Shown here one piece after another: positions 63,988-64,000 of a DNA stretch of 64,000 nt (position 1 is the first letter of the stretch; each line of letters begins with the position of its first letter). Below the pieces are notes generated by a model. The model was given only the letters and a program-made list of their open reading frames with translations. It ran no database searches and was not told the DNA's origin. Source of the DNA: Rhizobium esperanzae (lineage in GTDB: Bacteria > Pseudomonadota > Alphaproteobacteria > Rhizobiales > Rhizobiaceae); NCBI RefSeq assembly GCF_014197615.1, contig NZ_JACIFY010000004.1, positions 62,001 through 126,000 on the forward strand, in the 5' to 3' direction. Both the position numbers and the translations under genes were made by a program.

Positions 63988-64000
63988 TTCGCCCCTCCCC

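Overview
The window looks like the chromosome of a fast-growing Rhizobium (R. leguminosarum/R. etli group). The evidence is the rirA iron regulator next to a dppABCDF operon, an aglFGAK alpha-glucoside operon, an arsR-aqpS-arsC arsenic operon, a zwf-pgl-edd Entner-Doudoroff operon, a PdhS-type kinase, a phasin, high G+C coding DNA, and a tRNA-His that lacks the extra 5' G (an alphaproteobacterial trait). No translated protein was compared with a database; family names rest on motifs and gene order.

Layout. 0-2 kb: surface-sugar genes (partial 3,4-ketoisomerase-like cupin, rfbA, a GT2 glycosyltransferase). 2.5-6.7 kb: a GGDEF-EAL protein, then a minus-strand TPR / ECF sigma / anti-sigma set. 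6.8-10.2 kb: a type III polyketide synthase coupled to an ICMT-type methyltransferase, a DadA-like oxidoreductase and a convergent gluconokinase. 10.3-16.7 kb: dppABCDF and rirA. 16.9-20.4 kb: mmsA, a monooxygenase-fold protein plus LysR pair, a 56-aa proline-rich protein and a DUF4174 gene behind a good EcfG-type promoter. 20.5-25.1 kb: a small AT-richer island whose ends are an intact tRNA-His gene and a 45-nt copy of that tRNA's 3' end. It holds four poorly known minus-strand genes, including an NYN-LOTUS putative nuclease, two broken repC C-termini and a possible integrase stub. 25.2-32 kb: phasin with palindromic operators, a 1284-aa PdhS-like kinase and acetoacetyl-CoA synthetase. 32-38 kb: AsmA-like protein and potFGHI. 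38.2-42.7 kb: a RamB/ScfR-like regulator divergent from aceA, a LysR gene broken by one in-frame TGA, and a dispersed repeat. 42.7-47.3 kb: two chemoreceptors. 47.6-52 kb: HI0933-family flavoprotein and puuA-puuB. 52-56.2 kb: zwf-pgl-edd. 56.2-58.5 kb: arsenic genes and a divergent DUF6428 gene. 58.5-64 kb: a PilZ-like protein and aglFGAK; aglE would lie beyond the right edge.

Much of the content is uptake and central carbon use: peptides/haem precursors (dpp), polyamines (pot plus puuAB), alpha-glucosides feeding glucose into zwf-pgl-edd, acetate/C2 growth (aceA with its regulator), PHB metabolism (phasin, acetoacetyl-CoA synthetase) and valine/inositol breakdown (mmsA). The most unusual parts are the tRNA-His island and the type III PKS locus. 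Several start codons are set by clear Shine-Dalgarno sequences and differ from the longest open frame (rfbA TTG, PKS GTG).
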